A stretch of DNA of 64,000 bases, taken from NCBI RefSeq assembly GCF_010868145.1, contig NZ_JAAGUY010000008.1, forward strand, positions 124,001 to 188,000, written 5' to 3'. The notes under the pieces were generated by a model. It was not told where the DNA came from. It saw nothing but the letters and a program-made list of their open reading frames with translations, and did no database searches. Source of the DNA: Nocardia cyriacigeorgica (GTDB lineage Bacteria > Actinomycetota > Actinomycetes > Mycobacteriales > Mycobacteriaceae). A program made the translations under genes and the position numbers. Below are positions 27,324-37,199 of the stretch, one piece after another (position 1 is the first letter of the stretch; the number at the start of each line of letters is the position of its first letter).

Positions 27324-29648
27324 ATGAACATGAGGCGGATCGCGGCACTGACGCCCGCGGTGCTGGTCGTCGCGCTCGCTGTACTCGGGCCGAGCCTGGC
27401 TTCGCGCGGTGCGGAGCAGCCGGTGGGAATCCCGTTCGCGGGACCAGGCGACGACGCGCTGCTCGGTACCGACCGCTTGGGTCGAGATGTGCTCAGCCGC
27501 ATGTGTTACGGCGGCTGGGGGCTGCTGTTGACGGCCGCCGCGATCGCGGTGATCGTCACTGTGGTGGCGAGCGTGCTCGGGGCGGTTGCGGCCGTGCGGC
27601 CACGCGTGGGCGCGGTGATCGAGCTCGGGACGGATTTCGTCATCCTCTTGCCCGCGGTCCTCGGGATTCTGCTGGTGCTGACGTCTTGGCCGGATGCGGG
27701 TGTGGCCGGGTTGATCGTGCTCGCGTTGCTCTTCGGCGCGCCCTACTGTGCGCGTGTGTTCGCCGCCGCGGCCGCGGGCGTCGCGGCCAGTGGGTATGTG
27801 GAGGCGGCGCAGGCGAGTGGTGAAACCCTGCCCTACCTGGTGTTCCGGGAAGTGATGCCGAACCTGCGCGAGGTGTTCGCGGCCCAGCTCGGCCTGCGTT
27901 TCGTGGCGGGCGTGTACCTGGTCGCCACCGCTGCATTCCTGCAACTGCCCACCACGCTCGGCGCGACCAACTGGGCGGTCATGGTCCGCGACAACACATC
28001 CGGCCTGCTGCTGAACCCATGGGCGGTGCTCGCTCCCAGCTCGGCGATCGCGATCGTGGCGGTGAGCGTGAACCTCGCGGTGTCGGAGTTCGGCCGGGCA
28101 GATGCGGCGAATGCGGCCACGACGATCGGCAGTGCCGCGCGCAGAGCCGGCTCACCGCACGACAACCCGGCATCGGGCGGTTCGGCGGCAGACGATGCGC
28201 TGCGAACGCGTGATGCGGCGAAAACGGTGGTGGTGAACTCGGTCGTCGTGGTCGGGCCGAACGGGCAGAAAATGCTGGGGCCGATCTCATTTCGGGCCGG
28301 TCCGGGTGACATCACGGCACTGGCCGGGCCGTCGGGATGTGGAAAGACGACATTGCTGCGGTTGCTACTCGGGCAATTGCCGGACTCGAATGCGCGCGTC
28401 GAGGGCACAGTGATGGTGGCGGGTCGGGATGTGCTGGAGCTGGGAGGGGCGCGGCTGCGGACGTTTCGACGTGATTGCGTCGCCTACGTCGGACAAGATC
28501 CAGGGTCCGCGCTCAATCCGCTGATGCGAGTGCGGACGTTGCTGGCCGAGGTCGCCCGCGATACCTCTGACGCCGAGCTGACCGAAACTCTGGAACTGGT
28601 CGGCCTGTCCGCCGAACATCTGAGCCGCCGTCCCGGCGAGCTGTCGGGCGGCCAGCTTCGCCGGGTGGCGTTGGCTCGCGCCCTGGTCCGCCGCACCGGA
28701 ATCCTCGTGCTGGATGAACCCTTCGCGGGCTTGCACGCCGCACTCCGCGCCGAGATCGCGCAGGTGATCGCGGATATCGCCGCGACAGGGGCGGTCACGG
28801 TGCTGCTCACCGGGCACGACACCGGCACCGTGCAGACGGTCGCCGGGCAGGTGGTGGAACTGGGCAGCGTCGACGACCGCGAGATCCGCTCGGCTGCCGA
28901 CAGCAGCGGTGAGCACATCGTGCTGCGCGCGAAGGGGATCGAGGCTTGCCTCGGCGGCACGACCGTGCTGTCCGATATCGGCTTCGAACTCGCCGAAGGC
29001 TCCGTCTTGGCTGTTGTCGGCGCCTCGGGTGCGGGCAAGACGACGCTGGCGCGCGTGCTGGCCGGGCTGCATCGCGATGCCATCGGAACGGTCGAACTGC
29101 ACGGCGCGCCGCAATCGATCGGAAGGAACCGCCGGGCCCGCTATGCGGGCAACGGCATCCAACTGGTCACCCAGAACCCGAAATCCGCGCTCAACCCGCG
29201 CCGCACCGTTGCCCAGACTCTCGCCCGGCCGCTGCGTCGCATCGGGAAGGTGCCCAAAGCCGAACTACGTAGTCGAATTACCGAGCTACTCGAATCGGTC
29301 GACTTGGACCCCGCCTACGCCGCGCGCCACCCCCATGAGCTGTCCGGCGGCCAACGCCAACGTGTCGCGCTGGCCCGTGCCCTCGCCGCTGACCCCGCGG
29401 TCCTGCTGTGTGACGAGATCACCGCCGCCCTCGATCACACCACCGCCGACGCGATCATGGCCCTGCTCGAACGGACCCGCGCCGAACGCGGCACCGCCCT
29501 GATGCTGATCACCCACGACATGGCCGTGGTCGCCGCCCACTGCCCCCACATTCTCGTGCTCGATCACGGCCGCGCGGTCGAATCCGGACCCACAGCAGGC
29601 ATCCTCGCCGACCCGGACCACAGCGCGACTCGCGAACTCCTGCACTGA
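27324..29648 (+). CDS. Fused ABC importer subunit: DppC-like permease plus two ATPase domains
   Basis: A 774-aa protein joins three parts that are usually separate. Residues 1 to about 275 are a DppC-like permease; ATPase 1 (about 305-530) has Walker A GPSGCGKTT near 334, LSGGQLRR and LVLDEPF; ATPase 2 (about 532-774) has GASGAGKTT near 565, LSGGQRQR and LLCDEIT. The second Walker B ends in Asp-Glu as needed. With the upstream permease it completes a five-domain importer in three genes. The ATG at 27324 is used (another at 27330); 166 bp with no clear gene precede it. Confidence 0.86.
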   Translation: MNMRRIAALTPAVLVVALAVLGPSLASRGAEQPVGIPFAGPGDDALLGTDRLGRDVLSRMCYGGWGLLLTAAAIAVIVTVVASVLGAVAAVRPRVGAVIELGTDFVILLPAVLGILLVLTSWPDAGVAGLIVLALLFGAPYCARVFAAAAAGVAASGYVEAAQASGETLPYLVFREVMPNLREVFAAQLGLRFVAGVYLVATAAFLQLPTTLGATNWAVMVRDNTSGLLLNPWAVLAPSSAIAIVAVSVNLAVSEFGRADAANAATTIGSAARRAGSPHDNPASGGSAADDALRTRDAAKTVVVNSVVVVGPNGQKMLGPISFRAGPGDITALAGPSGCGKTTLLRLLLGQLPDSNARVEGTVMVAGRDVLELGGARLRTFRRDCVAYVGQDPGSALNPLMRVRTLLAEVARDTSDAELTETLELVGLSAEHLSRRPGELSGGQLRRVALARALVRRTGILVLDEPFAGLHAALRAEIAQVIADIAATGAVTVLLTGHDTGTVQTVAGQVVELGSVDDREIRSAADSSGEHIVLRAKGIEACLGGTTVLSDIGFELAEGSVLAVVGASGAGKTTLARVLAGLHRDAIGTVELHGAPQSIGRNRRARYAGNGIQLVTQNPKSALNPRRTVAQTLARPLRRIGKVPKAELRSRITELLESVDLDPAYAARHPHELSGGQRQRVALARALAADPAVLLCDEITAALDHTTADAIMALLERTRAERGTALMLITHDMAVVAAHCPHILVLDHGRAVESGPTAGILADPDHSATRELLH

Positions 29649-29738
29649 TCCACATCGGCGAGCCGGTCGCAGTCCGCCGACTACAACCGCATAGGGCGAT
29701 CGGCCGCAGCCACCCTGAGTACCTCGTAGCCGGAGAAC

Positions 29739-30092
29739 TCAGTTCGCGCCGACGGACCTGGCCGAGATGGCGATATAGAACATCGTCAGCGTGAACAGGA
29801 ACCAGCCCGCACCCTGCCAGATCACCCAGTTGCGTCCTTGTCGCCATTGACGCAACGTCTGCACGAACGCGCCGATCCCGCCGAACAGCGCCACCACCGT
29901 CGGTCCGATCAGCACCGCCGACTGCGCGGGCACATCGCACAGCAGCGGCTCATGCTCGCCGCAGTGCGCGCTCGCCCAGAACGCGGTGATGCCGAATACG
30001 ACCGCGGCCAGCGCGATGACGCTCAGCACATACAACGTGGCGCGGCGGTAGGTCCCCTCGTCGGTCCAGCGTTTCTCCACATCATCGGTCAT
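29739..30092 (-). CDS. Small hypothetical membrane protein
   Basis: A 117-aa protein with about three hydrophobic segments (roughly 20-43, 60-80 and 93-112). A short loop between the first two has Cys residues in HCGEHEPLLCD, which may form a disulfide outside the membrane. No known family recognised. It converges on the ABC fusion gene and diverges from the lipoprotein gene at 30278. Confidence 0.6.
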   Translation of the reverse strand: MTDDVEKRWTDEGTYRRATLYVLSVIALAAVVFGITAFWASAHCGEHEPLLCDVPAQSAVLIGPTVVALFGGIGAFVQTLRQWRQGRNWVIWQGAGWFLFTLTMFYIAISARSVGAN

Positions 30093-30277
30093 ATCCGTGC
30101 ACCTTGGCTGCTACGGCCATCCTGTCGGTCGGATTGCCGGAACCGCGGACGGCAAACGTGCCCGGTCCCTGCCAACGATCACCTGCCGGCCGCGCCGCCG
30201 GGCCGCGAACCCGGCGATCCAGGCGTGGGATTCACCACGTGTCGCGGCCCGCTGACGTCGCCCATCTGGATGATGGA

Positions 30278-31006
30278 ATGGTGCTCTTGAAAAAGACCGG
30301 CGCGATCGCCGTGACTCTCGCCGCGCTGGTGCTCGCCGGTTGCGGGATCGACCGTGAGCTGGTGCCGATCCCGGAGGGGCTGCCACCGGGAGCCGGTGCG
30401 CCGCTGCCACTGATCAATATCGATCTACCCGGCCGTACCGCCGCCCAGTTGAACGGCTGGGCCGCCGAACACGCCGACACGTTGCGGATCCCGGTACCCG
30501 CGCTGGAGGCGTACGGGTACGCCGCCGCGGTGATGGTGCGGGCCAGGCCCGACTGCGGTATCGCCTGGACCACGCTGGCCGGCATCGGCAGCGTGGAGAG
30601 CAAGCACGGCACCTACCGTGGGTCCGAGGTGAGCGAGGCCGGCCGCGTCGACCCACCGATCGTCGGCATCGCACTGGACGGCTCGCCCGGCGTCGCGCGC
30701 ATCGCCGACACCGACAACGGCGCCCTCGACGGCGATCCGGTGCACGATCGCGCCGTCGGCCCGCTGCAGTTCATCCCCGAGACCTGGCAGCGCTGGGGCG
30801 TGGACGCCAACGGTGACGGCGTGATCGACCCGCACAGCATCGACGACGCCGCTCTCACCGCCGCGCGCTACCTGTGCGACAGCGGTGGCGTGCTCACCTC
30901 GCCCGAAGGCTGGTCCAAGGCGCTGTTCACCTACAACCGTTCCGAGAGCTACATGATGGACGTCCGCGATCGCGCCGCCGCCTACAGCGTGGGCAGGCGG
31001 GCGTGA
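30278..31006 (+). CDS. LpqU-like lytic transglycosylase lipoprotein
   Basis: A 242-aa lipoprotein with lipobox LVLAGC (Cys near residue 22) and a lytic transglycosylase fold. The catalytic Glu is in GIGSVESKHG (about residue 107), and AVGPLQFIPETWQRWG and DANGDGVIDP follow. It cleaves peptidoglycan glycan strands outside the membrane. The position just before eno matches M. tuberculosis lpqU-eno. The ATG at 30278 is chosen (a GTG is adjacent); no clear ribosome-binding site is visible, so the mRNA may be leaderless. Confidence 0.85.
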   Translation: MVLLKKTGAIAVTLAALVLAGCGIDRELVPIPEGLPPGAGAPLPLINIDLPGRTAAQLNGWAAEHADTLRIPVPALEAYGYAAAVMVRARPDCGIAWTTLAGIGSVESKHGTYRGSEVSEAGRVDPPIVGIALDGSPGVARIADTDNGALDGDPVHDRAVGPLQFIPETWQRWGVDANGDGVIDPHSIDDAALTAARYLCDSGGVLTSPEGWSKALFTYNRSESYMMDVRDRAAAYSVGRRA

Positions 31007-32425
<1,419 letters not shown>

Positions 32426-32453
32426 CAGCAGCGGAACATGGGGCAGTAGGGAT

Positions 32454-33110
32454 ATGACGGAGCGACGTGCGCGTGGTACCAGTCCAGCTGGACGAGGCGA
32501 CCGCCGCACGTCGCGTACCGCTCGCTCCCGCCCCGCCGCCGATCAACACGGCAGGGCTGCCGCGCCGAGCCGCACCACTCGGCGCCGCCCCGACGACAAG
32601 GCCGAGCCCCGCAAGATAGGTGCCCGCAAGAGCGCAAGGGGCAAGGATTCGCCCGAACGCACCATCCTCGGGCTGTCCACCGGTAAAGCGGTCATCCTGG
32701 CGATGGTGGTGTGCGCGCTGGCACTCACTCTGGCGGTGCCGATGCGCACCTATTTCAGTCAGCGGGCCGAGGCCGCGCAGCTGGCGCAGGAACGCAGGCA
32801 GCTGGAGGCCGATCTGGCGCGCTTGCGTGATCGCCGCGCCCAACAGCAGGATCCGGCCTACATCCGGTCCGAGGCCAAGGATCGGCTGCGGCTGGTGATG
32901 CCCGGTGAAACGCCCTATATCGTGCAGGTTCCCGGGATCGAGGCGCCCGCGCGTCCCGGCCCGACGACACCGTCGCGCGAACCCGACCCCTGGTATACCG
33001 GTCTGTGGCGCAGCGTGTCCGAACCACAGCCGAACCCCGAACCCGCGCCCGTGACCACGACGCCGCCGCCTCCGGCAGCGCCCGCGCCGAACCCGGAAGG
33101 ACCCAGGTGA
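32454..33110 (+). CDS. FtsB/DivIC-family septum formation initiator
   Basis: A 218-aa division protein with a basic, Arg/Ala-rich cytoplasmic tail (1-75), one membrane helix (about 82-102) and a short extracytoplasmic coiled coil (EAAQLAQERRQLEADLARL, about 108-126). A VxPGE segment (RLVMPGETP) and a Pro-rich tail follow. It likely joins FtsL/FtsQ at the septum. The stop overlaps the next GTG (GTGA). Same order as M. tuberculosis eno-Rv1024. Confidence 0.9.
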   Translation: MTERRARGTSPAGRGDRRTSRTARSRPAADQHGRAAAPSRTTRRRPDDKAEPRKIGARKSARGKDSPERTILGLSTGKAVILAMVVCALALTLAVPMRTYFSQRAEAAQLAQERRQLEADLARLRDRRAQQQDPAYIRSEAKDRLRLVMPGETPYIVQVPGIEAPARPGPTTPSREPDPWYTGLWRSVSEPQPNPEPAPVTTTPPPPAAPAPNPEGPR

Positions 33111-33631
33111 CCGAACCCGACGACCGGGATCTGCGGATCATCGCCGAACAGCTGGGCCGCACCCCGCGTGGGGTGCTCGCCATCGCCTACCGCACCCCCG
33201 ACGGTCTGCCCGCGGTGGTGAAGACGGCGCCCCGGCTGCCCGACGGCACCCCGTTCCCGACCCTGTACTACCTGACCGACCCGCGGCTGACCGCGGAGGC
33301 CAGCAGACAGGAATCGGCGGGCGTGATGCGCGAGATGACCGAACGCCTCGGCACCGACCAGGAGTTGGCGGCCGCCTACCGCGCCGCGCACGAGAGCTAT
33401 CTCGCCGAACGTGACGCCATCGAATCGCTCGGCACCGATTTCACCGGCGGCGGCATGCCCGAGCGGGTCAAATGCCTGCACGTGCTGATCGCGCATTCGC
33501 TGGCCAAGGGGCCTGGTGTCAACCCGCTCGGCGACGAGGCGGTGGCGCTGGCGGCCGAACACGGACTGCGCGGCACCGCGGTACCGGCCGATTGGCCGCG
33601 GTTCGAACGTGAGGAGACGGGTGATGAGTGA
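33107..33631 (+). CDS. DUF501 domain-containing protein
   Basis: A 174-aa soluble protein. The GRTPRGVLAIAYR start, PTLYYLTDPRL segment and MPERVKCLHVLIAHSLAKGPGVNPLGDEA (signature part CLHVLIAHSLAKG) are DUF501 hallmarks. It is conserved between ftsB and ppx in actinobacteria; function unknown. The GTG overlaps the ftsB stop, and its end overlaps the ppx start by 8 bp. Confidence 0.92.
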   Translation: MTEPDDRDLRIIAEQLGRTPRGVLAIAYRTPDGLPAVVKTAPRLPDGTPFPTLYYLTDPRLTAEASRQESAGVMREMTERLGTDQELAAAYRAAHESYLAERDAIESLGTDFTGGGMPERVKCLHVLIAHSLAKGPGVNPLGDEAVALAAEHGLRGTAVPADWPRFEREETGDE

Positions 33632-34571
33632 CAGGGTCGCCGCCGTCGATTGCGGCACCAATTCGATCCGTCTGCTGATCGCCGATGTCGGGCCGGACGG
33701 CAAGCTCACCGACGTGCATCGTGAGATGCGGATCGTGCGCCTCGGCCAGGGTGTCGACGCCACCGGCAGGCTCGCACCGGAAGCCATCGAACGCACCCGC
33801 GTCGCTCTCGCCGACTATGTGTCGCTCATGCGGGAACACCAGGTCGCCCGGGTACGTATGGTCGCCACATCGGCCACCCGTGACGCCGCCAATCGCGAGG
33901 ATTTCTTCGCCATGACCCGCGCCGAACTCGGCGTCGTGGTCGCGGGCGCCGAGGCCGAGGTCATCACCGGTGATGAGGAGGCGCGGCTGTCGTTCTCCGG
34001 CGCCGTCGGCGAATTGTCCGGTGACAGGGGCCCGTTCGTCGTCGTTGATCTGGGCGGCGGCTCCACCGAACTGGTGGTCGGCGACAGCGACGGCGTGCAT
34101 GCCGCCTATTCCGCCGACATCGGCTGCGTCCGGATCACCGAACGCTGCCTGCCCGGAAATCCGCCCGACGCCGAACAGGTCACCGCCGCACGCGCTTTCG
34201 CTGCCGAACGACTCGGCGACGCCTTCACCCATGTGCCCGTCGACTCGGCGCACACGTGGGTCGGCGTTGCGGGCACCATGACCACGATCGCCGCCGTGGC
34301 CCTCGACCTACCCGAATACGATTCGGAGCGAGTGCATCTCACCCGGTTGACGCTCGATGAGCTGCATACGGTCTGCGACCGGCTCGTCGGGATGAACCAC
34401 GATCAGCGTGCCGCGCTCGGCCCCATGCACCCCGGGCGGGTGGATGTCATCGGTGGTGGCGCCGTCATCACCGAGGTGCTGTCGGAGGAATTGTCGCGCC
34501 GCGCGGGGATCACCGAACTGGTGGTCAGCGAGCACGACATCCTCGACGGCATCGCGATGTCGATCGTGTGA
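33624..34571 (+). CDS. ppx: Ppx/GppA phosphatase family (exopolyphosphatase)
   Basis: A 315-aa sugar-kinase/actin-fold hydrolase that acts on polyphosphate or pppGpp. The phosphate-1 loop is AAVDCGTNSIRLLI (6-19), the EARLSF box is at about 117-122, and the phosphate-2 loop is VVDLGGGSTEL (about 138-148). It is of the short single-domain type seen in mycobacteria (Rv1026/Rv0496). The ATG at 33624 has GAGGAG upstream. Confidence 0.92.
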   Translation: MSDRVAAVDCGTNSIRLLIADVGPDGKLTDVHREMRIVRLGQGVDATGRLAPEAIERTRVALADYVSLMREHQVARVRMVATSATRDAANREDFFAMTRAELGVVVAGAEAEVITGDEEARLSFSGAVGELSGDRGPFVVVDLGGGSTELVVGDSDGVHAAYSADIGCVRITERCLPGNPPDAEQVTAARAFAAERLGDAFTHVPVDSAHTWVGVAGTMTTIAAVALDLPEYDSERVHLTRLTLDELHTVCDRLVGMNHDQRAALGPMHPGRVDVIGGGAVITEVLSEELSRRAGITELVVSEHDILDGIAMSIV

Positions 34572-34572
34572 A

Positions 34573-34929
34573 TCAGGGTGTCGCGGTGTCCTGCAACATC
34601 CGCTGGTAGTCGGTCTGCCCGGGCGTATGCCACCAGATCGGATGTGCGCCGGGACCACAGTCCTGGCTGAAGGTTCCGGTCGAGTTGCCTGCGAGCCGGA
34701 AGTGAGCCTCGTACAGGACGCGCAGGTTGGAGCACAGGCCGATGAGCGTTCCGGTGCCCGCGCCGACGTCGGTGTTGGTGCAGGTGACATCCAATCGTGA
34801 ACCGACCGGCGTCGCGCCGCAGGTCACGTAGCCCGGTGGGGCTGCCTGTGCCGCAGGGGCCGCGAATGTCATGGCCAGTGTGGCGATTCCCGCCACACCC
34901 GCGCTGATCGATGCTGTTGCGAAACGCAT
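34573..34929 (-). CDS. Small secreted hypothetical protein
   Basis: A 118-aa protein with a clear signal peptide (MRFATASISAGVAGIATLAM..., cleavage likely after AQA near residue 29). The mature part has four Cys residues (CGATP, VTCTNT, GLCSN, QDCGP), enough for two disulfides. No family recognised. It converges on ppx with one base between stops. Confidence 0.7.
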   Translation of the reverse strand: MRFATASISAGVAGIATLAMTFAAPAAQAAPPGYVTCGATPVGSRLDVTCTNTDVGAGTGTLIGLCSNLRVLYEAHFRLAGNSTGTFSQDCGPGAHPIWWHTPGQTDYQRMLQDTATP

Positions 34930-35028
34930 GCGAAATCCCTCCCGTAAACGAACAGAGTTCAGGGGAGAGGTTACCCAGAACCGTTGCCCCGGCGGAAGAT
35001 ACGAATCCAGGCCTGGTTCGGATCGCGT

Positions 35029-35484
35029 TCACTTCTCGTCATCGGACCGCCCGATGATCAGGTGGGCGAGCCGGTCAAGTGACTCCTGATTGCGTGGGGT
35101 GAAGACGAGGTCTTGTGCGAAGCCGGGCACGAAGGCTCCCGGTCCGCGCGCCGCCCGTTCGAACATCCGGATCCGGGTCACCCGCGGCTGGGGCTCGTCG
35201 AGCTCGAACCGGATCCACGCGGCACCGATCAGCCACAGCCTGGCGTCGAGTTCCAGCATATGCGGCGGGTCGACGGCGCTGACCTTGGTGACGTCCTGCA
35301 TGGTCAGCGGCCACAGGCCGACGCTGTGATGGATGCGGGTGCCGACGGCGGGCCAGTTGCGGTCGACCACCCGGATATGCGAGGCACCGACCACCCAGCT
35401 CGCGTACAACCAGCCGTCGGCCAGGGCCGCGAAGGCATGCTCGATCGGCACCGGCACCGTCACTTCGACTTCCGTCATCAGCAC
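35029..35484 (-). CDS. SRPBCC family protein (polyketide cyclase/START-like fold)
   Basis: A 151-aa protein with VTVPVPIEHAFAALADGWLYASWVVGASHIR at the start (core part AFAALADGWLYASWV) and a hydrophobic-cavity fold. These proteins bind or modify small lipophilic molecules. The ligand is unknown. It is divergent from the POT transporter, 211 bp apart. Confidence 0.8.
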   Translation of the reverse strand: MLMTEVEVTVPVPIEHAFAALADGWLYASWVVGASHIRVVDRNWPAVGTRIHHSVGLWPLTMQDVTKVSAVDPPHMLELDARLWLIGAAWIRFELDEPQPRVTRIRMFERAARGPGAFVPGFAQDLVFTPRNQESLDRLAHLIIGRSDDEK

Positions 35485-35695
35485 ACCGCCTCCGTCGTCC
35501 CGCCTGCCCGACCGCCCGCACCGGGCACCTGTGGTGTTCGGGGTCGAGCCTAATCAACGTGGGCGCACGCAGCTCGGCGTCGATCGGCTCGTGACGGAAG
35601 AGGGCACCTACGGAAATCATGCGAAGACGTCGCGGTTCGATGGAAATTCGGTGTGGATGCCTGTGAACGACGGCCGAACGTGGGATTGTCTGACC

Positions 35696-37162
35696 ATGTC
35701 CGATGCCGTAACGACCGAGCGATCGCCCGCCGAACGGACGTTGTTCGGCCACCCGATCGGGTTGACGAACCTGTTCGGTGTCGAGATGTGGGAGCGGTTC
35801 TCGTTCTACGGCATGCTCACCATCCTCGGGTACTACCTGTACTACTCGGTGTCCGATGGCGGCCTCGGGATGGAGCAGAGCACCGCGGTCGGCATCGTCG
35901 GCGCGTACGGCGGCCTGGTGTATCTGTCCACCGTGCTCGGAGGTTGGGTCGCCGACCGGCTGCTCGGAATGGAACGGACGGTCTTCTACGGCGGTGTCGT
36001 GGTGATGGCCGGCCATATCGCGCTGGCCATCCTGCCCGGGCTCGCGGGTGTCGGTGTCGGACTCGTGCTCGTCGCGCTCGGCAGCGGTGCGCTCAAGGCG
36101 AACGCGTCATCGTTGCTCGGCACCCTGTATCCGCACGGCGACCCGCGCACCGACGGCGGCTTCACGCTGTTCTACCTCGGCATCAACCTCGGCGCGTTCG
36201 TCGGCCCGCTGCTGACCGGTCTGCTGCAACGGGAATGGGGCTTCCACGCGGGCTTCGGCGCGGCGGCCATCGGCATGGCGCTCGGACTCACCCAGTACGT
36301 GGTGTTCCGGCGCAATCTCGGCACCGCGGGCAAGCAGGTGCCCGACCCGCTGCCGCGCAGCTCGGTCGGCAAGGTGGTCGGGCTGGTCGCCGCGGCGGCG
36401 GTGGTCATCACGCTGGCAGTGATCGCCGGACTGGTGACGCTGGACAACCTCGCCGACGTCACCACAGGCGTCATCGCGGTGGCCTCGATCGCCTACTTCG
36501 TGGTCATGCTGACCGACACCAAAGTGAGCGCGGTCGAACGCAGCCGGGTCCGCGCATTCATTCCGCTGTTCATCGCCAACGCCGTGTTCTGGTCGCTGTT
36601 CCAGCAGATCTTCACCGTGCTCGCGGTCTACTCAGACGAGCGCATGGACTGGAACATCTTCGGCTGGACCGCACCGTCGAGCTGGATCGGTTCGGTCGAG
36701 CCGGTGTGGATCATCGTGCTGTCGCCGTTGTTCGCGCTCATGTGGACCAAGCTGGGATCACGCGCGCCGAGCACTCCCCGCAAGTTCGCCCTCGGTGTGA
36801 TCGGCATGGGCTTGGCGTTCTGGCTGTTCACGCCGATGTCGCAGACCACCGGCCGCGCCGTGCCCGCGCTGGCGGTGCTGTTCATCATGGGCGTGTTCGC
36901 GGTGTCGGAGTTGCTGATCTCGCCGATCGGACTCGCGGTTACCACTCAGCTCGCGCCCGAAGTGTTCCGCGCGCAGATGATGGCGCTGTACTTCTTCTCA
37001 GTGGGGCTGGGCACCTCGATGTCGGGAACCCTCGCTCGGTACTACGATCCGGCACACGAGTTCGCTTACTTCGGCATCATCGGCGCGGTCGCGATCCTCG
37101 CCGGTCTGGTTGTCGCCGGCCTCTCGCCCTGGGTGAGCAGGCATATGCAAGGCGTCCACTGA
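35696..37162 (+). CDS. POT/PTR family peptide:proton symporter
   Basis: A 488-aa transporter with about fourteen helices that imports di- and tripeptides with protons. The helix 1 motif EMWERFSFYGM (near residue 27) is the ExxERFxYY-type signature, with F-Y in place of the usual Y-Y. SEDLLISPIGLAV-like (SELLISPIGLAV) in the C-terminal half is another hallmark. The ATG at 35696 is chosen; in-frame starts further upstream would add a polar leader. It precedes an amino acid permease by 37 bp on the same strand. Confidence 0.92.
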   Translation: MSDAVTTERSPAERTLFGHPIGLTNLFGVEMWERFSFYGMLTILGYYLYYSVSDGGLGMEQSTAVGIVGAYGGLVYLSTVLGGWVADRLLGMERTVFYGGVVVMAGHIALAILPGLAGVGVGLVLVALGSGALKANASSLLGTLYPHGDPRTDGGFTLFYLGINLGAFVGPLLTGLLQREWGFHAGFGAAAIGMALGLTQYVVFRRNLGTAGKQVPDPLPRSSVGKVVGLVAAAAVVITLAVIAGLVTLDNLADVTTGVIAVASIAYFVVMLTDTKVSAVERSRVRAFIPLFIANAVFWSLFQQIFTVLAVYSDERMDWNIFGWTAPSSWIGSVEPVWIIVLSPLFALMWTKLGSRAPSTPRKFALGVIGMGLAFWLFTPMSQTTGRAVPALAVLFIMGVFAVSELLISPIGLAVTTQLAPEVFRAQMMALYFFSVGLGTSMSGTLARYYDPAHEFAYFGIIGAVAILAGLVVAGLSPWVSRHMQGVH

Positions 37163-37199
37163 CCATCCACCTGGAGACCTCGACACGAAGGAGATCGCC

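Noticed and set aside
27133-27327. 64-aa open frame between the permease and the fused importer gene
   Set aside because: It starts inside the permease gene in another frame and its Arg/Gly/Ala composition has no domain; probably background.
17967-29648. NIS synthetase (IucA/IucC), NRPS or ATP-grasp gene for final assembly of the metallophore
   Set aside because: None was found in either arm; the enzymes present are only SbnA-, SbnB-, decarboxylase- and hydroxylase-like.
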